Assembly (NCBI GenBank): GCA_030426845.1
Contig: JAUHXR010000015.1
Span: forward strand, 1-57,462
Origin: Polyangia bacterium
GTDB lineage: Bacteria > Myxococcota_A > Polyangia > Polyangiales > Sandaracinaceae
Direction: 5' to 3'
DNA: 57,462 bases
Below the pieces are notes generated by a model, which was not told the origin of the DNA, did not search any database, and saw only the letters and a program-made list of their open reading frames with translations. This document shows positions 1 to 8,900 of the stretch, piece by piece. Numbering within the stretch: the first letter of the stretch is position 1; each line of letters opens with the position of its first letter. The position numbers were made by a program, and so were the translations under genes.

Positions 1-2
1 CG

Positions 3-506
3 GCCGCCGCGCCGCCCCCGGTGGCCGCGCCCGAGCCCGCGCCGGCTCCCTTCGCCGAGCCCGCCCCCGCGGCGGTCGAGGAGTCGCCCGTCGCCGAGGA
101 GACCGCCGCGCCCGAGGCGGCCCCCGAGCCGGCCGGCGGCCCGCTCGCCGAGCCGAGCTACCCGACCCTGCGCGACGCGAACCCTTCGAGCGGCCCGGTC
201 AGCGAGGGCCTCGCCTTCGGCGCCGATACCGTCCCCGAGGGGCGGACCGCGACCCTGCGGATGAGTCAGCCCGTGACCGTCCTGCAGGGCCAGGCCCAGG
301 AGGGTGGCTTCGCCGTCACCGTCCCCGGCGCGCTCGCGCTCGACCGCGCCGCGCCCATCGCCTCCGCCAACCCGTCGGTCGAGCGGGCCGTGATCCTCAA
401 CCGGGGCGATCACGCGGTCCTCACGGTGCGCTTCGTCACCGGCCGCTCGCCCGCCTACCGGGTGGTCGCCCGCGGCCGGGCGATCGAGGTCGTGATCGGG
501 CGCTGA
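3..506 (+). CDS. C-terminal part of a Pro/Ala/Glu-rich protein with an AMIN-like end domain (5' partial)
   Basis: The frame is open from the window edge to a TGA at 504-506. The first ~50 residues are a low-complexity linker of Ala, Pro and Glu, of the kind that spans the periplasm or joins domains. The last ~100 residues form a compact beta-rich domain with short hydrophobic strands ending in a basic VVARGRAIEVVIGR tail. Its spacing resembles AMIN domains, which bind cell wall or outer-membrane partners in secretin and amidase proteins. That assignment is by general pattern only. The N-terminus lies outside the window, so the full architecture is unknown. Confidence 0.6.
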   Translation, partial: AAAPPPVAAPEPAPAPFAEPAPAAVEESPVAEETAAPEAAPEPAGGPLAEPSYPTLRDANPSSGPVSEGLAFGADTVPEGRTATLRMSQPVTVLQGQAQEGGFAVTVPGALALDRAAPIASANPSVERAVILNRGDHAVLTVRFVTGRSPAYRVVARGRAIEVVIGR

Positions 507-589
507 GCCGGGCGCCACCGTCGTCGTCGTCGGCCCGTCCGCCGACGCGCGAACGGGTGATTTCCAGTGGTTTCCCGGCGATTCGCGCT

Positions 590-758
590 CTAGCAGCCTC
601 CGGCAAAGATGACTGCGCGCGCCTCGCTGGCGGGACGACGCGCCCAGAGCGCCAGTCGCTCCTCCGAAATGCTTCAGCATCTCGTCGTCGGCCCGGCGCT
701 CTGGACACGCCGTCGCGCTCAGCGATCCATCGCGCGCATCTTTGCCGGAGGCTGCTAG
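590..758. repeat. Palindromic intergenic element, copy A (108-bp core inside perfect 21-bp inverted arms)
   Basis: The arms at 590-610 and 738-758 are perfect reverse complements (left arm begins CTAGCAGCCTCC, right arm ends GGAGGCTGCTAG). Pairing resumes inside across GCGCGC at 615-620 and 732-737 after a 4-nt bulge. The core, 621-728, matches 19273-19380 without gaps at 97 of 108 positions. It contains its own stems: TCGCTG/CAGCGA near its ends, CCAGAGCGCC (644-653) with GGCGCTCTGG (695-704), and a small central hairpin around ATGC-TTCA-GCAT. No T-tract follows, so it is not an ordinary terminator. It fills most of the 292-bp gap between two plus-strand genes and ends 40 bp before the next start codon. 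No conserved ORF is evident. Confidence 0.85.
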
Positions 759-798
759 TCTACGGCGCCGTCCCTCGCTTGGGGCGCAGGGAGCCCGG

Positions 799-2631
799 AT
801 GCGACCCACCGACACGCGCGACCCCGACTACTACCACAAGGTGGTCGACTGCCAGTGGGCCTGCCCGGCCCACACCAACGTCCCCGAGTACATCCGCCTG
901 ATCGCCCAGGGGCGCTACACGGACTCGTACCTCCTCAACCGGAAGTCGAACGTGTTCCCCGGGATCCTCGGGCGCACCTGCGACCGGCCGTGCGAGCCCG
1001 CCTGCCGCCGCGGCCGGGTCGAGGAGGAGCCGGTCGCGATCTGCCGGCTCAAGCGCGTCGCGGCCGACCTGCGCGGCGACGTCACCGGCCGCCTGCCCGT
1101 GGCGGGCGCGCCCAACGGCAAGCGCGTCGGCCTGATCGGCGCGGGCCCGGCCTCGCTCACGGTCGCCAACGACCTGCAGCCGCTCGGCTACCACTGCACG
1201 ATCTTCGAGGCGCTGCCCCACGCGGGCGGCCTGATGCGGATCAACATCCCCGCGTTCCGCCTGCCGCCCGAGGTCCTCGACACCGAGATCGGCTACGTGA
1301 CGGACATGGGCCTCTGCGAGGTCCGCTACGACGCGCGCGTCGAGTCGCTCAAGGCGTTCCTCGACGAGCACGCCTTCGACGCGGTGTTCATCGGCACCGG
1401 CGCGCCCAAGGGCAAGGAGCTCGACCTGCCCGGCCGCAAAGAGGCCGACGCGAACGTCCACATCGGCATCGAGTGGCTCGAGTCGGTCCACTTCGGCCAC
1501 ATCGACGCGATCGGTGAGCGCGTCCTCGTGATCGGCGTCGGCAACACCGCGATGGACTGCTGCCGCACGAGCAAGCGCCTCGGCGGCACCGACGTCAAGG
1601 TCATGGCCCGCAAGAGCCGGCCGTACTTCAAGGCGTCCCCCTGGGAGCTCGAGGACGCGGAGGAGGAGCTCGTCGAGATCCTCGAGAACCACTCCCCCGC
1701 CGAGTACGTGGTGGAGGACGGCAAGCTCGTCGGGATGCGCTTCGACATCGTCGAGTGGCACGAGGACCCGGAGTCCGGGCGGCTCAAGTCCACCAAGGTC
1801 GGCGAGAAGCTGATCCCCTGCGACGACGTGATCCTCGCGATCGGCCAGGACAACGCGTTCCCTTGGATCGAGCGCGACATCGGCATCGAGTTCGGCAAGT
1901 GGGACATGCCGGTCGTCGACAAGACGACGTTCATGACGACGCGCGAGGGCGTCTTCGTCGGCGGCGACGCCGCGTGGGGCCCGGAGAACATCATCTGGGC
2001 GGTCGAGCACGGCCACCAGGCGGCGCTCTCGATCCACCTCCACTGCCAGGGCCAGTCCCTCACCGACGCGCGCCCGCCTCGCGGGATCGAGCTGACGAGC
2101 TCGAAGATGGGGCTCCACGAGTGGAGCTACGCCAACGACTACAACCCGAAGAAGCGCGCCAAGATGAACCACGCCGACCTCAAGGCGCGGTTCGAGGCGC
2201 TCTCGCTCGAGGTGGAGCTCGGCTTCAACGCCGAGCAGACCGCGCGCGAGGTCCAGCGCTGCCTCAACTGCGACGTGCAGACCGAGTTCCTCGCGAACGC
2301 CTGCATCGAGTGCGACGCCTGCATCGACATCTGCCCGGTGAGCTGCCTGACGATCACCCCCAACGGGGAGGAGGGCGAGCTCCGCGTGCGACTCACCGCC
2401 CCGGCGGAGAACAAGGACCAGGCGCTCTACGTCTCGCCCGACCTGCCGCAGACCGGCCGCGTCATGGTGAAGGACGAGGACCTCTGCGTGCACTGCGGGC
2501 TCTGCGCCGAGCGCTGCCCGACGGCGGCCTGGGACATGGCCAAGATGGATCTGTTCATCCCCCACGCGCCCGACGCCGGGGTGGACGGGGCGGGGACCGC
2601 GGACGCGGGATCAGAGGACGCCGCCGAGTAG
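799..2631 (+). CDS. GltD-like FAD/NAD(P) oxidoreductase with C-terminal two-cluster ferredoxin domain
   Basis: A 610-residue soluble protein. The N-terminal ~100 residues carry the cysteine motifs CQWACPAHTNVPEY and CDRPCEPACRRG of the GltD/DPYD Fe-S domain. A first dinucleotide fold follows (GLIGAGPASLTVANDL, near residue 111) and a second near residue 242 (VLVIGVGNTAMD). The C-terminus has two ferredoxin motifs, CIECDACIDICP and CVHCGLCAERCP. The family moves electrons between NAD(P)H, flavin and Fe-S centres. It lies 18 bp upstream of the oxidoreductase alpha gene, so it probably passes electrons to or from that complex. The ATG at 799 is chosen because AGGGAG lies just upstream; an in-frame TTG at 742 would start inside the palindromic repeat. 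Confidence 0.88.
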   Translation: MRPTDTRDPDYYHKVVDCQWACPAHTNVPEYIRLIAQGRYTDSYLLNRKSNVFPGILGRTCDRPCEPACRRGRVEEEPVAICRLKRVAADLRGDVTGRLPVAGAPNGKRVGLIGAGPASLTVANDLQPLGYHCTIFEALPHAGGLMRINIPAFRLPPEVLDTEIGYVTDMGLCEVRYDARVESLKAFLDEHAFDAVFIGTGAPKGKELDLPGRKEADANVHIGIEWLESVHFGHIDAIGERVLVIGVGNTAMDCCRTSKRLGGTDVKVMARKSRPYFKASPWELEDAEEELVEILENHSPAEYVVEDGKLVGMRFDIVEWHEDPESGRLKSTKVGEKLIPCDDVILAIGQDNAFPWIERDIGIEFGKWDMPVVDKTTFMTTREGVFVGGDAAWGPENIIWAVEHGHQAALSIHLHCQGQSLTDARPPRGIELTSSKMGLHEWSYANDYNPKKRAKMNHADLKARFEALSLEVELGFNAEQTAREVQRCLNCDVQTEFLANACIECDACIDICPVSCLTITPNGEEGELRVRLTAPAENKDQALYVSPDLPQTGRVMVKDEDLCVHCGLCAERCPTAAWDMAKMDLFIPHAPDAGVDGAGTADAGSEDAAE

Positions 2632-2649
2632 GCGTCGACGAGGTACACC

Positions 2650-4527
2650 ATGAGCGACCAGGGCTCGCGGACGAACGGGGCCGGCCCCGACAGCGTGCGC
2701 GTCAACGACTGCGCCTTCCGCATCGCGACGGTCAACGGGACCGGCTCGGCGAGCGCGAACGGCATGCTGATGCAGGCGATCTTCCGGATGGGCGTGCCCG
2801 TCTCGGGCAAGAACGTCTTCCCCTCGAACATCCAGGGCCTGCCGACCTGGTACGAGATCCGGGTCAACGGCGAGGGCCACTGCGCGCGCACCCCGCGCTT
2901 CGACCTCGCGGTCGCGATGAACCCGCAGACCTACCGCAAGGACGTCGACAGCGTGGTCGACGGCGGCTGGATCCTCTACGACAGCACCTGGCCGCTCGCG
3001 GACGAGCTGCACCGCGACGGCATCCACTTCCTCGGCGTCCCGCTCGCCCAGATGTGCACCGAGCACTTCGAGGGATCGCGCACGCGCATCCTGATGAAGA
3101 ACATCTGCTACGTCGGCGCGCTGGGCGCGCTGCTCGACCTCGACATGGAGGTCGTCAAGGAGATGCTCGAGGAGAAGTTCTCGGCGAAGAAGCACTTGCA
3201 GGACGCGAACGACCTCGCGATCAGGCTCGGCTACGACTACGCCAAGGAGCACTTCGACTGCCCGCTCCCCATCCGCATCCGCGCGATGAAGGAGAACGAC
3301 AACAAGATCATCATCGACGGCAACACCGCGGCCGCGCTCGGCTGCGTCTACGCCGGCGCCACGGTCGCGGCCTGGTACCCGATCACTCCGTCCACGTCGC
3401 TGATGGACGCCTTCGCCCGCTTCGCCAAGCGCTTCCGTACGGATGAGGAAGGCAAGGGTCGTTACATCTTCCTGCAGGCGGAGGACGAGCTCTCCGCCGC
3501 CGGCATCACGATCGGCGCGGCCTGGGCCGGGGCCCGCGCGTTCACGAGCACCTCGGGCGCGGGCATCAGCCTGATGAACGAGTTCCTCGGGCTCGCCTAC
3601 TACGCGGAGATCCCCGCCGTCTTCTTCGACGTCCAGCGCGTCGGCCCCTCGACCGGGATGCCGACGCGAACCCAGCAGGGCGACATCCTCAGCAACGTCT
3701 ACGCATCGCACGGCGACACGACGCACATCGCGCTGTTCCCGAGCGACCCGCGCGAGTGCTTCGAGATGGCCCGCGACGCGTTCGACGTCGCCGAGCGGTT
3801 CCAGACGCCGGTCTTCGTGGTGAGCGATCTCGACATCGGGATGAACGACTGGGTCGTCGACCGCTTCGAGTGGGACGACGCCTACCGCCCCGATCGCGGC
3901 AAGGTGCTGGGCGCGAAGGATCTCGAGGAGATGGAGGCCTTCTACCGCTACCTCGACACCGACGGCGACCACATCCCCTACCGCACGCTGCCGGGCGTGC
4001 ACCCGAAGGGCGCCTACTTCACGCGCGGCTCGGGGCACGACAAGTACGGGCGCTACACCGAGGACGACGAGCCGTTCCGCGAGGTGGTCTCGCGCCTGCG
4101 CGACAAGGTCCTCAGCGCGGGCGACGCCGTGCCGCAGCCGATCCTCGAGACGGTCGAGGGCGCCGAGCTCGGAATCGTGACGCTCGGCGGCTGCGACGGC
4201 GGCTGCCGCGAGGCGATCGCGCGGCTCGCCAAGGCCGGCATCAAGGCGGACTACATGCGGGTCCGCGCCTTCCCCTTCCCCGAGTCGGTCGAGGCGTTCC
4301 TCCGCTCCCACGAGCACAACTACGTCGTCGAGCAGAACCGCGACGGCCAGCTCCGCCGGCTTCTGCTGCTCGAGACCGAGATCGAGCGCGAGCGTCTGCG
4401 CAGCGTGCCGGTGTGGGGCGGCATCCCGCTCAGCGCCGACGACGTCATCGAGGGTATCCAGGCCGCGCAGCAGCGCGCGGAGCAGGGCACCGGGGTCCAC
4501 CCGAAGATCGAAGGAGCGCCGGCATGA
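2650..4527 (+). CDS. 2-oxoacid:ferredoxin oxidoreductase, fused gamma-alpha subunit
   Basis: A 625-residue subunit of the pyruvate/2-oxoglutarate:ferredoxin oxidoreductase family, which makes acyl-CoA and reduced ferredoxin from a 2-oxoacid and CoA. Residues ~20-200 are the gamma domain (GTGSASANGMLMQAIFRMG). Residues ~220-395 are the pyrimidine-binding alpha domain with the hallmark YPITPSTS near residue 243. A third domain near residue 510 begins VTLGGCDGGCREAI. The fused gamma-alpha layout is typical of KorA-type enzymes, but the sequence alone does not fix whether the substrate is 2-oxoglutarate, pyruvate or a branched-chain oxoacid. The stop overlaps the beta-subunit start (ATGA), so the two are translationally coupled. 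Confidence 0.92.
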   Translation: MSDQGSRTNGAGPDSVRVNDCAFRIATVNGTGSASANGMLMQAIFRMGVPVSGKNVFPSNIQGLPTWYEIRVNGEGHCARTPRFDLAVAMNPQTYRKDVDSVVDGGWILYDSTWPLADELHRDGIHFLGVPLAQMCTEHFEGSRTRILMKNICYVGALGALLDLDMEVVKEMLEEKFSAKKHLQDANDLAIRLGYDYAKEHFDCPLPIRIRAMKENDNKIIIDGNTAAALGCVYAGATVAAWYPITPSTSLMDAFARFAKRFRTDEEGKGRYIFLQAEDELSAAGITIGAAWAGARAFTSTSGAGISLMNEFLGLAYYAEIPAVFFDVQRVGPSTGMPTRTQQGDILSNVYASHGDTTHIALFPSDPRECFEMARDAFDVAERFQTPVFVVSDLDIGMNDWVVDRFEWDDAYRPDRGKVLGAKDLEEMEAFYRYLDTDGDHIPYRTLPGVHPKGAYFTRGSGHDKYGRYTEDDEPFREVVSRLRDKVLSAGDAVPQPILETVEGAELGIVTLGGCDGGCREAIARLAKAGIKADYMRVRAFPFPESVEAFLRSHEHNYVVEQNRDGQLRRLLLLETEIERERLRSVPVWGGIPLSADDVIEGIQAAQQRAEQGTGVHPKIEGAPA

Positions 4528-5579
4528 CCTACATCGCCAAGCCCGCCGTCCGACACCCGAGCCTGCCGAAGAACGCGCTCGGGCTCACCTTCCGCGACTA
4601 CGAGGGCAGGCTCTCCACGCTCTGCGCGGGGTGCGGCCACGACTCGATCACCACCGCGGTCGTGCGTGCCTTCTGGCGCCTCGCGATCCCGCCGCACCGC
4701 GCCGTGAAGCTCTCCGGCATCGGCTGCAGCTCGAAGACGCCGACCTACTTCCTCAACGAGGCGCACGGCTTCAACTCGGTCCACGGCCGGATGCCTTCGG
4801 TGGCGACCGGCGCCAACGCGGCCAACCGTGACCTCGTCTACATCGGGATCAGCGGCGACGGCGACTCGCTCTCGATCGGGCTCGGCCAGCTGTGCCACGG
4901 CATCCGACGCAACCTGAACCTCACCTACGTGCTCGAGAACAACGGCGTCTACGGGCTCACCAAGGGTCAGTTCAGCGCGAGCGCCGACCTCGGAACCAAG
5001 GCCAAGAAGGGCCAGGTGAACCGCGTCCGCCCGATCGACCCGGTGCTCCTCGGGATCACCCTCGGGGCGACCTTCGTGGCCCGCTCGTTCAGCGGCGACA
5101 AGGACCAGCTCGTGCCGATCCTCGAGGCCGCGCTGCGCCACAAGGGCTTCGCGCTCATCGACGTGATCAGCCCCTGCGTCACGTTCAACGACCACAAGGG
5201 CTCGACCAAGAGCTACGTCTGGACGCGGCAGCACTACCACGAGGTCACCGAGGCGAGCCTCGTGCCGCTGCGCACCGAGATCACCGCCGAGCAGAAGCGC
5301 GGCGAGGTCACCCCGGTGCGCCTCCACGACGGCAGCGTCGTCACCCTCAAGAGCGTCGACGAGGGCTACGACCCTACGGACCGCGCGGCGGCCTTCGCGC
5401 ACGTCGCGAAGCTCAGCGCCGAGGGTCACGTGCCGACGGGCATCCTCTACCTCGAGGAGGGCCACGACGACATGCACGCGCTCGAGAGCACGGTCGAGAC
5501 CCCGCTCGTCGAGCTCCCCTTCGAGGACCTCTGCCCCGGCCGCGAGAAGCTCTCGAAGTTGATGGACGAGTTCCGCTGA
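4524..5579 (+). CDS. 2-oxoacid:ferredoxin oxidoreductase, beta (thiamine diphosphate-binding) subunit
   Basis: A 351-residue partner of the preceding subunit. CAGCGHDS near residue 33 is a conserved cysteine region of beta subunits. GDGDSLSIGLGQL followed by ENNGVYGLTKGQ (residues ~112-150) is the thiamine diphosphate/magnesium motif. The length is usual for KorB/VorB. The start codon overlaps the alpha stop and is preceded by AAGGAG at 4511-4516. Together with the upstream GltD-like gene this makes a complete oxidoreductase cassette in one operon. A strong hairpin terminator follows within 10 bp of the stop. Confidence 0.93.
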   Translation: MTYIAKPAVRHPSLPKNALGLTFRDYEGRLSTLCAGCGHDSITTAVVRAFWRLAIPPHRAVKLSGIGCSSKTPTYFLNEAHGFNSVHGRMPSVATGANAANRDLVYIGISGDGDSLSIGLGQLCHGIRRNLNLTYVLENNGVYGLTKGQFSASADLGTKAKKGQVNRVRPIDPVLLGITLGATFVARSFSGDKDQLVPILEAALRHKGFALIDVISPCVTFNDHKGSTKSYVWTRQHYHEVTEASLVPLRTEITAEQKRGEVTPVRLHDGSVVTLKSVDEGYDPTDRAAAFAHVAKLSAEGHVPTGILYLEEGHDDMHALESTVETPLVELPFEDLCPGREKLSKLMDEFR

Positions 5580-5585
5580 GCTCGG

Positions 5586-5615
5586 GCGCGCCGGCTGCTC
5601 GGCGCGCTTTGGTTT
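5586..5615 (+). terminator. Rho-independent-type terminator of the oxidoreductase operon
   Basis: GCGCGCCG (5586-5593) pairs perfectly with CGGCGCGC (5600-5607) across the loop GCTGCT and is followed by TTTGGTTT. It begins 7 bp after the beta-subunit stop. Confidence 0.75.
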
Positions 5616-5843
5616 CGTTCGCTCGGCCGGCTCTGCCGCCACGCGAGAGCTCCCGCCTGCTGCGTGCGTCCGGTGGAGTCGCGTGGGAGCGCCATCCGTC
5701 CGTCGAGGCCGGGCGCGGTTGCGTTCGGGCCGCGGTCGCAGGGGGCGCGTCGTCGCGAGGTCAGATCCTGGCTAGGCTCGTTTTATTAACGATTCCCATG
5801 GTTTGAACCCGCGCCTCGGCGCGAGTGGACCTGGCGACGGGCT

Positions 5844-5897
5844 CTCCTAGACTGTCCCCTAGGAGCGCCCCGCGACGGTGGTGAATCAAGCTCCTAG
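5844..5897. promoter_or_regulatory. Inverted repeat CTCCTAG...CTAGGAG plus a third copy, upstream of the RHS gene
   Basis: CTCCTAG at 5844-5850 and CTAGGAG at 5859-5865 form a 7-bp inverted repeat with an 8-nt spacer, and CTCCTAG recurs at 5891-5897. They lie 80-135 bp before the RHS start, in a 363-bp stretch (5616-5978) with no gene I can support. The AT-rich patch TTTTATTAACG near 5780 is the only locally AT-rich segment and could mark the promoter. This is inferred as an operator or promoter region; no regulator is known. Confidence 0.4.
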
Positions 5898-5978
5898 CGC
5901 GCACCGACGCGGCCGCGACGACGGGGCCGCCGCGCGCGATTCGATGGCGCCGAGCCACGAGCTCGGGCGGAGGGACAC

Positions 5979-8900
5979 GTGCGCGCACTGAGGGAGACCT
6001 ACGCCGGACGGCTGCTTGCGGCCGCTCTCATTCCGATCATGACCGGCTGTAGCCTCGCGGGCTTCGGTGCGGGAGTCGGAGCCGCGCCCGCCGCCTCGTC
6101 CTCGGCGAGCGGGAGCCCGCTCGGTCCCCCTCCGGTCTCGGCCTCGGCCAGCGCGGCCGACGAAGGCCAGAGCGCGTTCGACGACCCGGTGACCAACACG
6201 GGCGCCTTCACCCAGGCGATCCCGTTCCCGGTTCCCGGCGCGATCGCCGGCATGTCGCCGGAGCTCGGCATCGCCTACTCGAGCCAGGGCGGGCTCGGCG
6301 TGGCCGGGGTGGGCTGGGACATGCCCATCCCGATGATCCGGCTGAGCACCCGCGAGGGCGTGCGACCGGGGACGCTGCGCGACGATCTTTCGCGCTTCTC
6401 CCCGAGGACCTGGATCGACCGCTACACCGGCACCGACGCGCCCATCGCGGTTCGCCGCGAGAGCGCCGCCTACCACTCGGCCTACACGTTCACGTCCAAC
6501 CCGAACAACGACAACGTCGTGCGGCCCATCCGCGACGAACGTGGTCGGCGGTACCACGGCGGCGAGATCGCGGCCTGGGAGGTGACCACCCCCAGCGGGG
6601 TCGTCTATCGCTACGGCTACCGCGACGCGGCCTCCACGTTCGCGCGCGCGGGCACCGCGTCGGAGCGCAAGATCGCCTGGATGCTCGACCGCGTGGAGGA
6701 CGCGCACGGCAACCGGATGGAGTACTACTACGAGGAGTTCCCCAACGATCAGACGCGCTATCGCCAGCCGATCCTCCGCGCGATCGAGTACGGCATCCCG
6801 GCGAGCGCGCCCCTCGCGACCGAGCGCATGGTGGTGCTTCTCGAGTACGTGGAGAGTCCCTGGAAGTCGTTCTCGTTCACCACAGGCACCCGCATCGACA
6901 GCGCGTTCCTCCTCTCCGACGTCTGCGTGCTTCCCCGCAACCACGTCCGCGAGAGCACCTCCGCCGCGGGTACGCCGCGCTACGACGTCCCGGGCTTCGC
7001 GCTCACCAACGGCAGCCCGGAGATCAGCGAGGCGCCGGTAATGGGGTGCCAGCACCTGACCTACGACTTCCAGGATCCGTCCCGGTTCGGCTCCTCGCTG
7101 ACCGGTCGACCGACCTTGCGGGAGGTGCAGCGCATCGGCTCGGACGGAACGCGCGAGCCGCCGTGGGAGATGCGGTACCGCGGCACGAACATGACGTTCG
7201 ACCAGGCGTACCGCGACGCGCTCGCCGACAGCACACCCGAGAGGATGACCCTGCCCAGCGGGGCGCACCTGAGCGTCTCGGATCGCGGCTCCCGACAGCG
7301 TCTGACGGACCTGAACGGCGACGGCCGGCTGGACATGCTCCGCGGATCGGCGTCGGGGGACTACGACGTCGAGATCGACACGGGCTCGGGCTACGTCGCG
7401 GACAGCTACGAGAACCCGCTGCGGCGAGACGCCTCGCCCATGACGCTGACATCGACCGAGATCGACGTCGGGCCCGACACGACCGACTCCGACTGCTGGT
7501 ACAACTTCCAGATCGACGTCCGCTGGTCCGCGTCGTCCAGCTCGGGCCTCGGCTACAGCGAGCCGCTGACCTCGGCGCCACCGAGCTACTACGTCGATGA
7601 CATCCTGGACAACTCGCCGCTGAGCCTCGGCGCGTCCCAATACCTCGACTACACCGTCAACGGGCCTCCGCCGCAGATCTCGCGTGGCGCGGGCATGGCC
7701 GGCGCCGCCCTCACGATCGACCAGCTCGTCCGCTACGGCGAGAGCTCCCGCAGCCCCGGCGCGTTCGCGCGCAGCACCAGTGACTGCCAGGACCATCGCG
7801 ATTGGCTCTCCGTGGACTACTGCTGGGACGTCGGGACCGGCGGGCGCGGCGTGGCGGGCGCGGACCTCGGCTGCCTCGACTACGCGGGCAGCCGCTGGTT
7901 CACCGCCGGGAGCCACTACACCGGCTACTCCTCGAGCCTCTTCGACGCGACCGACCTGAACGGCGACGGCCTGCTCGACCTCGTGTACGCGGCGAACGTG
8001 ATCCAGCGGACCGCCGACGGCCGCAGCCGAGACCTCGCGCGCGGCGCGAACGACTGGTACTGGGCGCCAGGCACCGGTGACGGCTTCGACACCCTGCGGC
8101 CGTGGCCGATGCCGAGCAAGGACGGCGAGGGGCTACCGGGCGTCGACATCGTCCACAGCACCGGGCTGCTCTCGACCTCGACCACCACGTCCGACGTCCA
8201 GACCCCTCGCGCGGTCGGGATCGGGATCAACGCCTCCGTGACGCCGATGGGGTTCCCGGTGTCGTCCTCGGTGCTGTTCCCGGGCGGCTCGGTGGGGTTG
8301 CCGACGTCGGGCCGGGGCCTCGCCTCGGCGGCCCTCGGCGCCATCCGACAGGGCCTCTCGAGCGTCGACCCGCACAACGCGGCGCTCATGGGCGGCGTGG
8401 CCTCCACGCTCGCGACCCAGGGTCGGAACGCGATCCCGTCGGTGGGAGTCGGCCTGGAAATCACGACCGCAGGTCTCGTTCCGCACCTCAACCTCCCGTT
8501 CGTCGGTGACGTGCTGCGCTGGGCCAACCAGAAGCCGAACACCGACGTGAACCGTCAGTACCAGGGGCCGCTCGATCTGAACGCCGACGGCCGCCCGGAC
8601 TACGTCTCGGCGCGATTCGACGCGGGCAGCGATCGCAACGCGCCGACCGACTGGCTCCTCTACCGCAACCAGGGGACCGGCTTCGAGCCTCCGGTCTACT
8701 TCCGCTTCACCGACGCGCCGACCTACGAGGACAGCACGGGCCTCACCCGCACGGTGAGCAGCATGTCCGAGTCGACGGTCTTCAGCGACACGAAGAGCGA
8801 CTGGTTCCGCGACGTGGGTCGCATCGTCACCGATGTCCCGTACGGCACGACCGAGCAGCGGCACGGGTTCGTCGACCTGAACGGCGACGGTCTGCAGGAC

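Noticed and set aside
590..758. Copy A as a simple transcription terminator
   Set aside because: No T-tract follows either arm, and the conserved internal core has no role in a terminator.
742..798. Upstream TTG start for the GltD-like gene
   Set aside because: It would begin inside the palindromic element arm and lacks a ribosome site; ATG at 799 has AGGGAG upstream and starts the conserved region.
5616..5760. A third copy of the palindromic element after the oxidoreductase operon
   Set aside because: The region has some inverted GCTCCC/GGGAGC sequence but none of the conserved 108-bp core.
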